Source: Caldithrix abyssi DSM 13497 (GTDB lineage: Bacteria > Calditrichota > Calditrichia > Calditrichales > Calditrichaceae). Taken from it: a stretch of 64,000 nucleotides of DNA. Below, in pieces: positions 29,066 to 38,089 of the stretch. The position numbers and the translations under genes were made by a program. Every line of letters starts with the position of its first letter. The stretch's first letter is position 1. The stretch is taken from the NCBI RefSeq assembly GCF_001886815.1, contig NZ_CP018099.1:558001-622000 (forward strand). Direction: 5' to 3'. The notes under the pieces were generated by a model. That model had not been told where the DNA came from. It did no database searches and saw only the letters and a program-made list of their open reading frames with translations.

Positions 29066-29700
29066 AGGGCGGGACTAGATCTTTCAGAGGAAGTATTCCA
29101 AGGCAGTATAGCCGCAACCAAAATCAAGCGCAACGCGCGCCAAGTTATTTTCTCGCAGATTACGCCAATAATCGCAGAAAAAGAACAAATTATTTTGAGA
29201 GCAAAGTTAAGCAAATCGGCACTCTAATTCGGGCACAGCCTCCCGCTCCGCATGATAATTCGTAATTCGTAATTTTTAATTTGTAATTTTTAATTCAAGT
29301 ACAGCAAAGCCGCAACCAAAAACATTCCCGCAGGAATTTACGCAACCACAGAGGGATTAGAGAGGTCACAGAGGGCGCAAAGAATGTTTTAAATTAATAG
29401 TTTCAATTGTCCTCACTCCCTTTCCCAGAATAAAAGTCCGGCTGAAGGGAACACCCTGAACGTGAACATTATTTCCCTATAGTGTAATGGATACCTACGT
29501 TCTAATGAATGACACGTTTTTGTGTCAGGAATTTTCCGGTCGGACCTCTTAGCCTACAGAGTGGAATGAGGAATGACATTTCGGCGCCGATTCAACCATT
29601 CAACCAAAATCAACTATTCAACTAATCAACCATTAAACCAATCCCGCCCGGGCAGGGTAGATGTTTTTAAGGAAGTATGCTATCTCCGAAATCCATCTTT
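29066..29700. repeat. Intergenic repeats: module D right half, B, C, octamers, second D
   Basis: 29066-29100 is the right half of the module D copy split by the IS. 29095-29190 is module B. 29300-29400 is module C. 29588-29640 is the octamer tract, and 29640-29690 is another, uninterrupted module D (CCCGCCCGGGCAGG, then AAGGAAGTATGC). 29700-29869 is AT-rich and probably holds the promoter of the next gene. Confidence 0.75.
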
Positions 29701-29869
29701 TATTTGACTGGCCATATAATCGTTTATTATTTTCTGTAAGCGTATGAAATCGTCTTTCTAACTTATTAGAGCGGAATTAAAAGCAATCCTCTTTTCTTTT
29801 CCATCGCCGGAGTAATGCATTTAAAATAATAAATTTTTTTGCTTTTTACTTTATCAGGGGGAAAAGAAC

Positions 29870-31225
29870 ATGAAGAGCGTTATGTTAAGCGGATTTGTGT
29901 TCATTGTATTTTTACTGAGCGTTCCGGATCTGGTAAAGGGGCAAACGCTAACCTGGTTGCAGGGAGTGGTTAACAACGAATGCCAGGCATGGGCGGTTTC
30001 AGCGGATGGAAACATTGTGGTTGGCGAAGCGGAGGTGGCGGGGGGCAGCCATCACGCCGTCCGTTGGGTAAACGGAAGCGTGGAGGATATTGGGACATTG
30101 GGAGGCGTGTGGAGCAGGGCCAATTGTGTGACCGGTGATGGTCAGCTTGTTGTGGGGTACGCCAGCCAGGCCAATAACGATCACAGGGCCTTTCGCTGGA
30201 CCTCTTCCGGCGGGTTGGAAAGTCTGGGTACGCTGGGCGGAGCGCACTCCGAGGCTTTTGGCGTTTCAGACGATGGCGCTGTGGTTGTTGGACAGTCTAA
30301 AAGTCCCGATAACTCTTCACTGGCTTTTCGATGGGAAAACGGAGTGATACAAAATCTTGGTACTCTGGGCGGCCTTCATAGTCATGCGTATGGCGCCTCG
30401 GCCGATGGCAACATTGTGGTGGGCTGGGCGCGTGATAGTTCCAACAACTGGAGAGCTTTTCGCTGGGAAAATGGCCACATGCAGGACCTGGGCACCCTGG
30501 GCGGAGCAAACGCCACTGCGCTAAATATTTCTCCCGATGGCAGCGTGATTGTTGGTTATGCAGATACATCCTTCTTTTCCGCACGATACCACGCATTCCG
30601 CTGGCAGGATGGAATAATGGAAGACCTGGGAACCCTGGGCGGCCATTACAGCGAAGCGTACGCCGCTTCTATGAACGGCGAGGTAATTGTGGGCTGGGCA
30701 GAAGATTCATTGTTTAGGTGGCGCGCTTTTCGCTGGTACAATGGACAGATGGAAGACCTTAATGAAACTTACGCCGATTTGCTGAACGATGGCTCGACGC
30801 TCCATTTTGCCGTGGATGTCTCTCCGGACGGGCGATATATTTGTGGCTGGGGATGGCATGCCGGCAGTTACGCCAGTAAAACCGCTTTTTTGCTGGACAC
30901 CGGCGTTTCTGTAAAGATCGATCCGAAAGACGATAGGCCGTCGCCCATTGCTTTTAAATTATTGCCTAACTACCCCAATCCCTTTAACCCGGCAACGGTT
31001 ATTTCATTCCAGCTTGAACAGGCTTCGCCGGTAACGCTGGAAATTTTCGATGGACAGGGAAAAAGGATCAAAACGCTGCTAAATAAAGTGATGCTGCCGG
31101 GGAAGCATGTGGTACGCTGGAACGGCTCCAACCACGCAGGACAACCGGTTGCCGCTGGCGTGTACTGGTATCGCTTGCGAGCCGGAGATTTTTCTGCTAC
31201 GCGCAAGATGGTGCTGGTGAAATAG
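29870..31225 (+). CDS. HAF-repeat surface protein with T9SS sorting domain
   Basis: A 451-residue secreted protein. A signal peptide covers residues 1-25 (ends KGQT). Five consecutive units of about 47 residues follow, each with the HAF-type pattern HRAFRW..G....LGTLGG...A, and a degenerate sixth. Such repeats are found in extracellular proteins of unknown function and probably form a beta-propeller-like fold. The last 85 or so residues are a type A sorting domain (NYPNPFNPAT to KMVLVK). GGGGGA stands before the ATG. The gene is isolated between an intergenic repeat and a convergent importer operon. Confidence 0.85.
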   Translation: MKSVMLSGFVFIVFLLSVPDLVKGQTLTWLQGVVNNECQAWAVSADGNIVVGEAEVAGGSHHAVRWVNGSVEDIGTLGGVWSRANCVTGDGQLVVGYASQANNDHRAFRWTSSGGLESLGTLGGAHSEAFGVSDDGAVVVGQSKSPDNSSLAFRWENGVIQNLGTLGGLHSHAYGASADGNIVVGWARDSSNNWRAFRWENGHMQDLGTLGGANATALNISPDGSVIVGYADTSFFSARYHAFRWQDGIMEDLGTLGGHYSEAYAASMNGEVIVGWAEDSLFRWRAFRWYNGQMEDLNETYADLLNDGSTLHFAVDVSPDGRYICGWGWHAGSYASKTAFLLDTGVSVKIDPKDDRPSPIAFKLLPNYPNPFNPATVISFQLEQASPVTLEIFDGQGKRIKTLLNKVMLPGKHVVRWNGSNHAGQPVAAGVYWYRLRAGDFSATRKMVLVK

Positions 31226-31326
31226 AAAAACGACCCGATAGCGTTTTTTCAGAGAAGCTATTGAAACTTTCAGTCCGGTAAAGAAATGGGATGGGGACGT
31301 ACGTTGATTAACGCCGACATTCAGTA

Positions 31327-32433
31327 TTAACGGGTTAACGAGCTTTCAGCCTTTTTGCGTCCCTTTTCGGTCAGTTTAAGGAAGGCGCCGGCCCTTTGCA
31401 GCAGTTTTTCTCGTTCCCCTTTTTTAATCACGCGTTCGATAAGCTGCCCTTCCCAGTGTAAATGGTCTGGTAGGTGCGCAATGCGACATTCCTGTTCTTC
31501 TTCGGGCATGCCTTCGTGATTCAAAAGGTGAACCAGCAGCATTTCCAGCGAAAAATCGATCTGTTGTTTTTTGCGGCGTCGGGCCAGGGCGATAAGGCCG
31601 CGTTGGGGCGCTAAAAGCAAAGTAAGGAAAAAGATAATTCCCACCATGGTGGCCATGGAACCGGCAATGGAAACATCGAACAGGTGAGCGCTCCAGTAGC
31701 CGCTGATGGCCGCCAGCAGGCCGACGCCGCTGCTGAGGAGCAACATGCCCAAAACGCTGTCCACAAGCAGATAGGCCGTGGCCGGCGGTCCGATCACTAA
31801 AGCCACCACCAGAATGGAACCAACCGCTTCAAATGCGCCCACAGCCGTAACCGAAACCAGGGTCATCAAACTGTAATGGATCACTCCGGGGGCAAAACCC
31901 AGCGAGGCGGCTAACTGCGCGTCAAATGTGGCTAATTTCAATTCTTTAAAGAACAGGACGATAAACAATAAATTGAGCGCCAGAATGCCGCCCATGACGT
32001 ACAATGCTTTGGGACCGATATCCACTCCGAAAAGCACCAGACGGTCGAAGGGGGCAAAGGCTAACTCGCCCAGCAACACCGCGTCCGTATCCAGATGCAC
32101 CTTTCCGGCGTAGCGGGCAATCAGAATAACGCCGATGCTGAACAGCAGCGGAAAAACCAGCCCGATGGCTGTATCTTCTTTTACCAGACGTGTGCGATTT
32201 AACATTTCCACCATTGTAACCGTTAATACGCCTGTGAGCGTGGCGGCGAGCACCAGAAAGGGCGAAGACAAATCTTGCGTAATAAAAAAAGCCAGCACAA
32301 TGCCCAGCAAAATGGCGTGACTGATGGCGTCGCTGAGCATGGCCATGCGGCGTAGCACTAAAAATACGCCTGGCAGGGCGCAGGCAACAGCCACAACAAC
32401 GGCAATAAGCTGGATTTCGATTTGCGGACTCAT
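31327..32433 (-). CDS. Zn/Mn-type ABC importer permease 2, with C-terminal winged-helix-like extension
   Basis: A 368-residue member of the ZnuB/MntB/TroCD (ABC-3) permease family, with about eight TM segments to residue 275 and the family motif region MLSDAISHAILLGIV near the start. The last 80 or so residues are soluble; they contain FSLEMLLVHLLNHEG and end in FLKLTEKGRKKAE, which reads like the wing end of a winged-helix domain. Its start overlaps the stop of permease 1 by 4 bases. It is the last gene of the importer operon. Fusion of a regulator-like domain to the cytoplasmic end is unusual but also present in its partner. Confidence 0.88.
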   Translation of the reverse strand: MSPQIEIQLIAVVVAVACALPGVFLVLRRMAMLSDAISHAILLGIVLAFFITQDLSSPFLVLAATLTGVLTVTMVEMLNRTRLVKEDTAIGLVFPLLFSIGVILIARYAGKVHLDTDAVLLGELAFAPFDRLVLFGVDIGPKALYVMGGILALNLLFIVLFFKELKLATFDAQLAASLGFAPGVIHYSLMTLVSVTAVGAFEAVGSILVVALVIGPPATAYLLVDSVLGMLLLSSGVGLLAAISGYWSAHLFDVSIAGSMATMVGIIFFLTLLLAPQRGLIALARRRKKQQIDFSLEMLLVHLLNHEGMPEEEQECRIAHLPDHLHWEGQLIERVIKKGEREKLLQRAGAFLKLTEKGRKKAESSLTR

Positions 32434-33572
32434 TGGGCGACCTCTCTTCCTTGCTCCACAACCTTTTTAGCGGCCTGATAGCCAATTTCCGTCAAGCGCC
32501 AGGCGCCATCGGGCGTTTGCTCCACCCAACCCCGGGCGCGTAGTTCTTTAAGGCTGCGGTCAACCCCGCCGTGTCCAATGCTCATGGTGCGCAGAACCTG
32601 AATCGGATGGGCATGGTAGTGATCCGCATGCTGATCGGCCAGGGCATACAGGTCGCTTAGCACGGCGTTTAATTCCAGACGGCGACGATTGCGCCGTTCC
32701 TGCAGCCAGCGCCAAAAAATACCCCGATTGGCGGCAAACATCAACGAAAAGGCTACGATAAAGCTCATGCAGACCACGATGGTCGGACCGGTGGGCAGTT
32801 TAGCAAACATGCTGCTGATGATGGCGCCGCTAATACCGGCCAGCGCGCCGAAAAAGCCAGCCAGTAAGGTCATCAGGCTTAAACGATCCGTCCACTGTCG
32901 CGCTGCAGCAGCCGGCGCCACGACCATGGCGCTCATCAGCACCACGCCCACGGTCTGCAGTCCCACCACAATGGCTACCACCAGCAGACTGGTCAACAGC
33001 ACATCGAACAGGCGCACCGGAACGCCCAGACTCTGTCCGAACTCTGGGTCAAAACTGATCAGTTTAAATTCTTTCCAGAAGATTCCCAGGATGGTCAGGG
33101 TGATAAGGCTTAAAACGGCCATGGTGATCACGTCTCGTGCCAGCAATGCCGCCGCCTGGCCGAACAGAAAGGTCTCCAGTCCCGCCTGGTTGGCGTAGGG
33201 TTGTTTCTGGATGAAGGTCAATAACACCAGGCCAAAACCAAAAAAAGAAGCCAGCACCAGGCCCAGGGCGCTGTCGTCTTTGATGCGCGTGTTGCGCACA
33301 ATGGCCAGAATAAGCAGGGTGGCCAGCCAGCCGGCCAGCGCGGCGCCCAGCAGCAAAACCAGCGGCGCTTTGGAACGCGTCAGCAAAAAAGCCAGCGCTA
33401 TGCCCGGTAAGGCGGCGTGCGAGATGGCGTCGCCTAACAAACTTTGTCGGCGGAGAACGGCAAAACTGCCCAGCGCCCCGCTTAAAATTCCCAGCACGCC
33501 GGAGCCCATAGCAACCGTGCGAAAGGTATAGTCGCTTATAAAACTTTGAATCAAATCAAACATCTCTGGCAA
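32430..33572 (-). CDS. Zn/Mn-type ABC importer permease 1, with C-terminal winged-helix-like extension
   Basis: A 380-residue ABC-3 family permease. The signature region SLLGDAISHAALPGIALAF is near residue 45 and about eight TM segments extend to residue 290. The C-terminal 90 residues are cytoplasmic in prediction and contain a helix-turn-helix-like stretch (PIQVLRTMSIGHGGVDRSLKELRARGWV) followed by WRLTEIGYQAAKK, as in DtxR-like or other winged-helix proteins. The domain has a His-rich entry (ADQHADHYHAH) that could bind metal. It starts 20 bases after the ATPase gene and overlaps permease 2 by 4 bases. Confidence 0.88.
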   Translation of the reverse strand: MPEMFDLIQSFISDYTFRTVAMGSGVLGILSGALGSFAVLRRQSLLGDAISHAALPGIALAFLLTRSKAPLVLLLGAALAGWLATLLILAIVRNTRIKDDSALGLVLASFFGFGLVLLTFIQKQPYANQAGLETFLFGQAAALLARDVITMAVLSLITLTILGIFWKEFKLISFDPEFGQSLGVPVRLFDVLLTSLLVVAIVVGLQTVGVVLMSAMVVAPAAAARQWTDRLSLMTLLAGFFGALAGISGAIISSMFAKLPTGPTIVVCMSFIVAFSLMFAANRGIFWRWLQERRNRRRLELNAVLSDLYALADQHADHYHAHPIQVLRTMSIGHGGVDRSLKELRARGWVEQTPDGAWRLTEIGYQAAKKVVEQGREVAQ

Positions 33573-33591
33573 AGGTCTTTTTAATGGTTAG

Positions 33592-34362
33592 TTATTCTGT
33601 CTTCTCTTTATGAACATGGTGGGTCAAAAACGCCACCTTTCCACCATAGGCTGTGCGTAAATTTTGTTCGGTAAACGCTTCGGCAACCGGCCCAAAGGCA
33701 ATCTGACGAACATTGAGCAGCATCACCCAGTCGAAATATTCGCGCACGGTTTGCAAATCGTGATGAACCACAACCACCGTTTTGCCCTTGTTGCGCAATT
33801 CTTGCAGCAATTTGACAATGGTCTTTTCGGTGGTGGCGTCCACTCCCTGGAAGGGCTCATCCATAAAGTAAATATCCGCTTCCTGCACCAGAGCGCGCGC
33901 CAGAAAAACGCGTTGCTGCTGACCGCCCGAAAGCTGACTGATCTGTCGGTTGCTGAACTCGCGCATGCCCACTTTATCCAGCGCTTCCAGCGCTAACCGT
34001 CGTTCTTTTTTACCGGGACGACGAATCCAGCCCAGAGCGCCGTAGCGGCCCATCATTACCACATCCAGCACACTGGTGGGGAAGTCCCAGTCCACGCTGC
34101 CTCGTTGCGGTACGTACCCCACCCGTTGCCGTTGCGTTTCGTAAGGCTGGCCAAAAATCAGTACTTTACCGGCAGCCGGTTTTACCAGGCCTAAAATCGC
34201 TTTAATGAGGGTGGTTTTGCCGGCGCCGTTGGGCCCCACAATGGCCATCAACACGCCTTGCGGAACAACCATGTCCACATCCCAAAGCACGGGGCTTTCG
34301 CGGTAGGCGACGGTTAAATCTTCCACATGAATCGCCGCCGTTTCTACGTTTTCTTTTTTCAT
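33592..34362 (-). CDS. Zn/Mn-type ABC importer ATP-binding protein
   Basis: A 256-residue ATPase of the ZnuC/MntA/TroB family. Walker A is GPNGAGKT, the Q-loop is in VGYVPQRG, the signature is LSGGQQQRV, Walker B is [12 protein letters not shown], and the H-loop is VVHHD. Family position is supported by [19 protein letters not shown], the conserved block after the Q-loop in this group. It lies between the binding-protein gene (88-base gap) and the two permease genes, and should energise metal uptake across the inner membrane. Confidence 0.93.
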   Translation of the reverse strand: MKKENVETAAIHVEDLTVAYRESPVLWDVDMVVPQGVLMAIVGPNGAGKTTLIKAILGLVKPAAGKVLIFGQPYETQRQRVGYVPQRGSVDWDFPTSVLDVVMMGRYGALGWIRRPGKKERRLALEALDKVGMREFSNRQISQLSGGQQQRVFLARALVQEADIYFMDEPFQGVDATTEKTIVKLLQELRNKGKTVVVVHHDLQTVREYFDWVMLLNVRQIAFGPVAEAFTEQNLRTAYGGKVAFLTHHVHKEKTE

Positions 34363-34450
34363 CTTATTCTCGAATTAATGGTTGTTTTTAATTTTTAACC
34401 GTCTTTGCGATTATTTTATTTCTGTGCGCATCGTTGATCTTGCTTTGCTC

Positions 34451-35386
34451 TTAATTTTTCAGCAGAGCAGAAACGATGATGTCGATATTGTGTTTTACCA
34501 TGCCCAGATATTCGCCTTCGGGCGTTCCCGGCTGGCCCATGGCATCGGAAAACAGACTGCCGCCGATCTTCACATCGAATCCGCGGGAGCGTACGGCCGC
34601 CTGCAAAGCTTCGATGTAGCGTTGCGGAACCGATGTTTCCACAAACACGGCCGGAATCTGCCGTTCTTTAATGAAATCGGCCAGACGCTGGATGTCGGCT
34701 GTACCGGCTTCGGAAGCCGTACTGATACCCTGCAAGCCGCGCACCTCAAAATGATAGCGTCGGCCAAAATAATTGAAGGCGTCATGGGCGGTGATCAACA
34801 CACGTTGTGTTTTGGGTACGCGCAATGCCTGCCGCAAAACATAGCGATCCAGTGAATCCAGCCTGGCCAGGTAGTTTTTTGCTCGCTCCTGATATTCCTG
34901 AGCGTGCGTAGAATCCATCTCAACCAGCGCGTCGCGAATGCGCGTTACGACGATCTTCCACAATCGCACGTCAAACCAGACATGCGGATCGTGCGCGCCT
35001 TTGAATTGAGGCGGGGCGAGTAAAGAGTCTTTCGGAATGGCTTCGGCAACGGCCACGGTTTTAATACGCTGTTGCATGCGCGCAAAGATGTCGGTCATCT
35101 TTCCTTCCAGATGCAGGCCGTTGTACAAAATCAGATCGGCGCCGGCCATGCGAGAAACATCGCCTTCTGAAGCTTTGTAAAGGTGGGGATCGACGCCAGG
35201 GCCCATCAACGGAGTTACGCTAACCCGTTCGCCGCCCACGTTTTTTGCCGCGTCGGCGATCATACCGGTAGTGGTTATAATCTTAATTTTGTGTTTGCTA
35301 AAGTCCCTGGTAGAATCCTTCTGGCCGCCGCAGCCCCAGAAAAGGAACAATACAATGGCAGAAAACAGCGATAAATATATCTTCAT
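34451..35386 (-). CDS. Zn/Mn-type ABC importer substrate-binding lipoprotein (TroA/ZnuA-like)
   Basis: About 311 residues from ATG 35386, chosen because AAAGGA lies 10 bases upstream; a TTG start eight codons earlier is less likely. The lipobox is LFWGC (Cys19). Metal ligands typical of cluster A-I proteins are visible: His in VDPHLY, His in HDPHVWFD, His in TAHDAFNYF, and Asp in GGSLFSDAMG. A His at the third position fits TroA/ZnuA rather than the Glu of PsaA/MntC. There is no His-rich loop. It is the first gene of the operon, encoding the periplasmic capture protein for Zn or Mn. Confidence 0.9.
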   Translation of the reverse strand: MKIYLSLFSAIVLFLFWGCGGQKDSTRDFSKHKIKIITTTGMIADAAKNVGGERVSVTPLMGPGVDPHLYKASEGDVSRMAGADLILYNGLHLEGKMTDIFARMQQRIKTVAVAEAIPKDSLLAPPQFKGAHDPHVWFDVRLWKIVVTRIRDALVEMDSTHAQEYQERAKNYLARLDSLDRYVLRQALRVPKTQRVLITAHDAFNYFGRRYHFEVRGLQGISTASEAGTADIQRLADFIKERQIPAVFVETSVPQRYIEALQAAVRSRGFDVKIGGSLFSDAMGQPGTPEGEYLGMVKHNIDIIVSALLKN

Positions 35387-35418
35387 CAGAAGTGATCCTT
35401 TTAAATTCAACTATTTTA

Positions 35419-35447
35419 ATATAATAAATCCCTTTTAAATTGTACAA
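35419..35447 (-). promoter_or_regulatory. Predicted promoter of the metal importer operon
   Basis: On the minus strand TTGTAC (35447-35442) and TTATAT (35424-35419) are separated by 17 bases, upstream of the binding-protein ATG. No clear Fur, Zur or MntR operator is recognisable around it. Confidence 0.35.
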
Positions 35448-35517
35448 AAAATTATGTCATTTAAGATTAAAGGCTATTGCCGCCCAGCTTTTCAGGGATT
35501 CAGGCTGCGTGTCCTGG

Positions 35518-35636
35518 GTCATTCCTGCGCAAGCAGGAATCCCCCCACACCAGCCACACGTCATTCCTGCGTAAGCAGGAATCCCCTCCCCCTTCCTGCG
35601 CCAATAGTGCCTCCTCCCTGCGCAAGCAGGAATCTA
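35518..35636. repeat. Cluster of short palindromic repeats (ATTCCTGC-GCAA-GCAGGAAT)
   Basis: Copies at 35521-35540, 35563-35582 (GTAA loop) and 35616-35633 (left end varied), with a fragment near 35591. Each can form an 8-bp stem with a GNRA-like GCAA loop and is followed by CCCC or CTAC. They sit downstream of the barrel-protein operon and upstream of the importer promoter, as REP-like extragenic palindromes do. Confidence 0.8.
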
Positions 35637-35659
35637 CGCCCTCTTTCAGCGCCCGCCGC

Positions 35660-36301
35660 CTAAAACATCCATTGAAATTCCATCTCAAAACGCATTATTT
35701 GTAAGCCGCTTACATTTTCCAGGTGCAGGGCCAGGGCCGGCCACAGTTCGGCCACCACTAATTGATAACCGCCACTGACGTTAAACTTCAAAAAGCGAGT
35801 AACGTGGAACGCCATGCCCAGCCCGCCATAAGCGGCAAAGCTCCAGGCCTGCTGAAAGCGTTGCGGAACCAGACGGTCTGCGGTTTGATAGGCGCCCCGG
35901 ACCGCTTCCCAGCGAAATAGAGTAACGGCGCCTTTCCAGAACGGTTGCAAACGCCAGCGCGGAACGCTCAGGTAAGAAACGTAAGCCACGCCTGCGCCGT
36001 AAAGTTTTAAATCCAGTTGCAGGTCTTTGTAGTATAACTTTTCTTTATTGGGCTGATCGAAGTGGGCGGCCGTGGCAAAAAACTGCCATTGGGCCTCAGC
36101 CGTACGATTAAAGATAAACGAAACCTGTGGGGCTTTTGATGTGCCTTTAAACCAGTTTTGCAGGGAACCGACCGGTTGAAGGTAAGAATTGCCCAGGCCA
36201 ACGCCAAAGTGGTTTTGGGCCGATGCCTGTCCACATAATAAAAGAAAGACGACTAAAAGCCATTGATAATATCCGATATTTTTTACAGCGCTTTTCATCA
36301 T
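35660..36301 (-). CDS. Predicted outer-membrane beta-barrel protein
   Basis: About 213 residues from ATG 36301 (AGGA about 10 bases upstream). A signal peptide runs to about residue 28 (GQASAQ). The rest alternates polar and aromatic residues (WQFFATAAHF, LFRWEAVRG, RFLKFNVSGGYQLVV) and ends in FQWMF, with a terminal Phe as in outer-membrane barrels. I recognise no named family. It is the last of five same-strand genes encoding envelope proteins, 18 bases after a second barrel-like gene. Confidence 0.6.
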   Translation of the reverse strand: MMKSAVKNIGYYQWLLVVFLLLCGQASAQNHFGVGLGNSYLQPVGSLQNWFKGTSKAPQVSFIFNRTAEAQWQFFATAAHFDQPNKEKLYYKDLQLDLKLYGAGVAYVSYLSVPRWRLQPFWKGAVTLFRWEAVRGAYQTADRLVPQRFQQAWSFAAYGGLGMAFHVTRFLKFNVSGGYQLVVAELWPALALHLENVSGLQIMRFEMEFQWMF

Positions 36302-36319
36302 GACCAACCATTCCTGTTT

Positions 36320-37072
36320 TTAATGCACAAATTGCAAACCAATTTGTAATTGTAAAAGTTGTTCAAAGGGAAAGTAAGTTTTTTTCTCAGTTTGGAAAAA
36401 GTAGTGGTAATTCAGCCCAAAATTAAAATGGAGGTATTGCTTAAAATGATAGATGGCTTCCAATCCCAGAACGGCTGCCGGAATATTGCCGGAATGGGGC
36501 GGAGCGTGGTTGTCAAAGGCGTAGGTAAACGAATAGTTCTTTTCCGGAAAATGTTTGGTCCATTTTTCATGCACGGCCAGCGTTCTTTTGAAGAGATAGA
36601 GGCCGCCGCCCAGTTGCACATCAAGGGCAAAGCGTTTGCCGATGGGCTGATGGTAACCGATGCGCAACACAGCGGGGATTAAAGACAGCTTTTGCCGGTA
36701 AGTGAGATCGGCCACGTAATTGCTGTCCCGTTGCAAGTCGCGAATGTAATTTCCGTAAAAACGATCCCAGAAGGCCCAGTTCCAGTGGGGGATGGGATCG
36801 GCTTGATCGATATTTAGATCGAGGTAGCCGCCGCTCAGCGTCACATTCCAGCGATCGCCCGCGGCAAAACGAATGTGGGCGCCGGCACCCGGGCCCGCAA
36901 CGGATTTTAATCCCTGCTCTTCTTTCAAGTTTAAACCCAGATTAAAAAAGGCCAGCGGCGTAATGGAGTGCAAACGGAAGCTGGCAGCCAGGGCCTGCGT
37001 TCCGCCCCAGAGCGCAAACAGATAAAAGAAGAGACCTATCATAAATAGTTGCAGACGTTTATGGCGAATCAT
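36320..37072 (-). CDS. Predicted outer-membrane beta-barrel protein
   Basis: A 250-residue protein with an N-terminal hydrophobic signal (residues 8-29, ending ALAAS) and alternating beta-strand character (RWNVTLSGGYLDLNI, YLHFNFGLNYHYFF). It ends LQIGLQFVH. CGAGG lies before the ATG. It is probably an 8-10 strand barrel of unknown function. It lies 12 bases after the PorV/PorQ-like gene and just before another barrel gene, so the three are likely one unit. Confidence 0.6.
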   Translation of the reverse strand: MIRHKRLQLFMIGLFFYLFALWGGTQALAASFRLHSITPLAFFNLGLNLKEEQGLKSVAGPGAGAHIRFAAGDRWNVTLSGGYLDLNIDQADPIPHWNWAFWDRFYGNYIRDLQRDSNYVADLTYRQKLSLIPAVLRIGYHQPIGKRFALDVQLGGGLYLFKRTLAVHEKWTKHFPEKNYSFTYAFDNHAPPHSGNIPAAVLGLEAIYHFKQYLHFNFGLNYHYFFQTEKKTYFPFEQLLQLQIGLQFVH

Positions 37073-37084
37073 TTTTTACCTCGC

Positions 37085-38086
37085 TTATTTGTTTGCTGAA
37101 ATGGCCAGGCCGAATCTTAAAACCGAGCCGAGTCGTCCAAAATCTGTGTAACCCACGTCCAGCGTAAAATCGTACTGTTTCCATTTTTGACGGAAACCGG
37201 CGCCAGCGGTGAAGCCTTCTTCGTCGTAGTTAAATTTGTACCCGGCTCGTAAAAGCAGCGCGCCGCGCAGCAGCCATTCCGCCCCCACATGTAACCGCTC
37301 GCTGTAGTCGCTGGGATGCAGGGCGTCCACAGCCAGAGTCAGGCGATCGGCAGAACGGGGGTTGCCCCACACCTCCATGGCGCAGCCCAGGCGGAAAATC
37401 ATGGGCATTTTAAACGAATCGCCAATGTATCGGGCGTCCACGCCAAAGTTCTGAATGTAGCCGCCCAGACGAAAGGTGCGGAAGCGCGTCTGATAAACCA
37501 TGCCCATGTCTAAAAGCACATTGTTCGAACTGTAGGTGTCGATGCGTTCGCGGACGTATTTGCCTTTAATGCCAAAAGCGAACGATTGCGTTAGCTTGCG
37601 GCTGAAGGTCAGACCAAGGGCGTACGCATCGGCGGTGTAGTTGCCCAGGATCAGGTAGCTGCCACCGGGGTTCTGGGGATCGGCGTTAACGGTGTGCGTC
37701 ATTTTACCGAAATCCATGTAATTTAAGCTAATCCCTAAAAAGCCGGCTGTGCCCAGCGAAAAACCAAACGCTGCGCATTGATGTTGAATATCGGCCAGGT
37801 AATTGGCCGAAGAAGCGTAAAGGTGAAAGCCCCTGGCGGAAAAGGCCAGCAAAGAGGGATTGGTCAATAACGATGCAGCCGCTTCATCGGTTAGCGCCAC
37901 GGTTGTTTCTCCCATGCCGCTGCTTCGGGCGGTGGCCGGGATTTCCAGAAAAACGTAGCCCGTGGTTCCGGCCTTGCGGAACTGAGCCTGTGCGCTTGCA
38001 GGCCAAAGGCCGCTAAACAACAGGGCCGCGATCAGGAAAGCGCCGTTCAATTTCATTAACCATTTCATCATTGCACTTGATTCCAT
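37085..38086 (-). CDS. PorV/PorQ family outer-membrane protein
   Basis: A 333-residue protein with signal peptide (cleavage after SAQAQ). The mature start, FRKAGTTGYVFLEIPATARSSGMGE, followed by ALTDEAAASLLTNPSLLAF, is characteristic of the PorV/PorQ (UPF0164) family of FadL-like barrels. PorV shuttles T9SS cargo and PorQ helps surface attachment; other members are of unknown role. Three bases separate it from the stop of the T9SS cargo gene upstream, so cargo and possible secretion helper are co-expressed. The start is ambiguous (an ATG-ATG pair five codons later is possible). Confidence 0.8.
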   Translation of the reverse strand: MESSAMMKWLMKLNGAFLIAALLFSGLWPASAQAQFRKAGTTGYVFLEIPATARSSGMGETTVALTDEAAASLLTNPSLLAFSARGFHLYASSANYLADIQHQCAAFGFSLGTAGFLGISLNYMDFGKMTHTVNADPQNPGGSYLILGNYTADAYALGLTFSRKLTQSFAFGIKGKYVRERIDTYSSNNVLLDMGMVYQTRFRTFRLGGYIQNFGVDARYIGDSFKMPMIFRLGCAMEVWGNPRSADRLTLAVDALHPSDYSERLHVGAEWLLRGALLLRAGYKFNYDEEGFTAGAGFRQKWKQYDFTLDVGYTDFGRLGSVLRFGLAISANK

Positions 38087-38089
38087 GTT

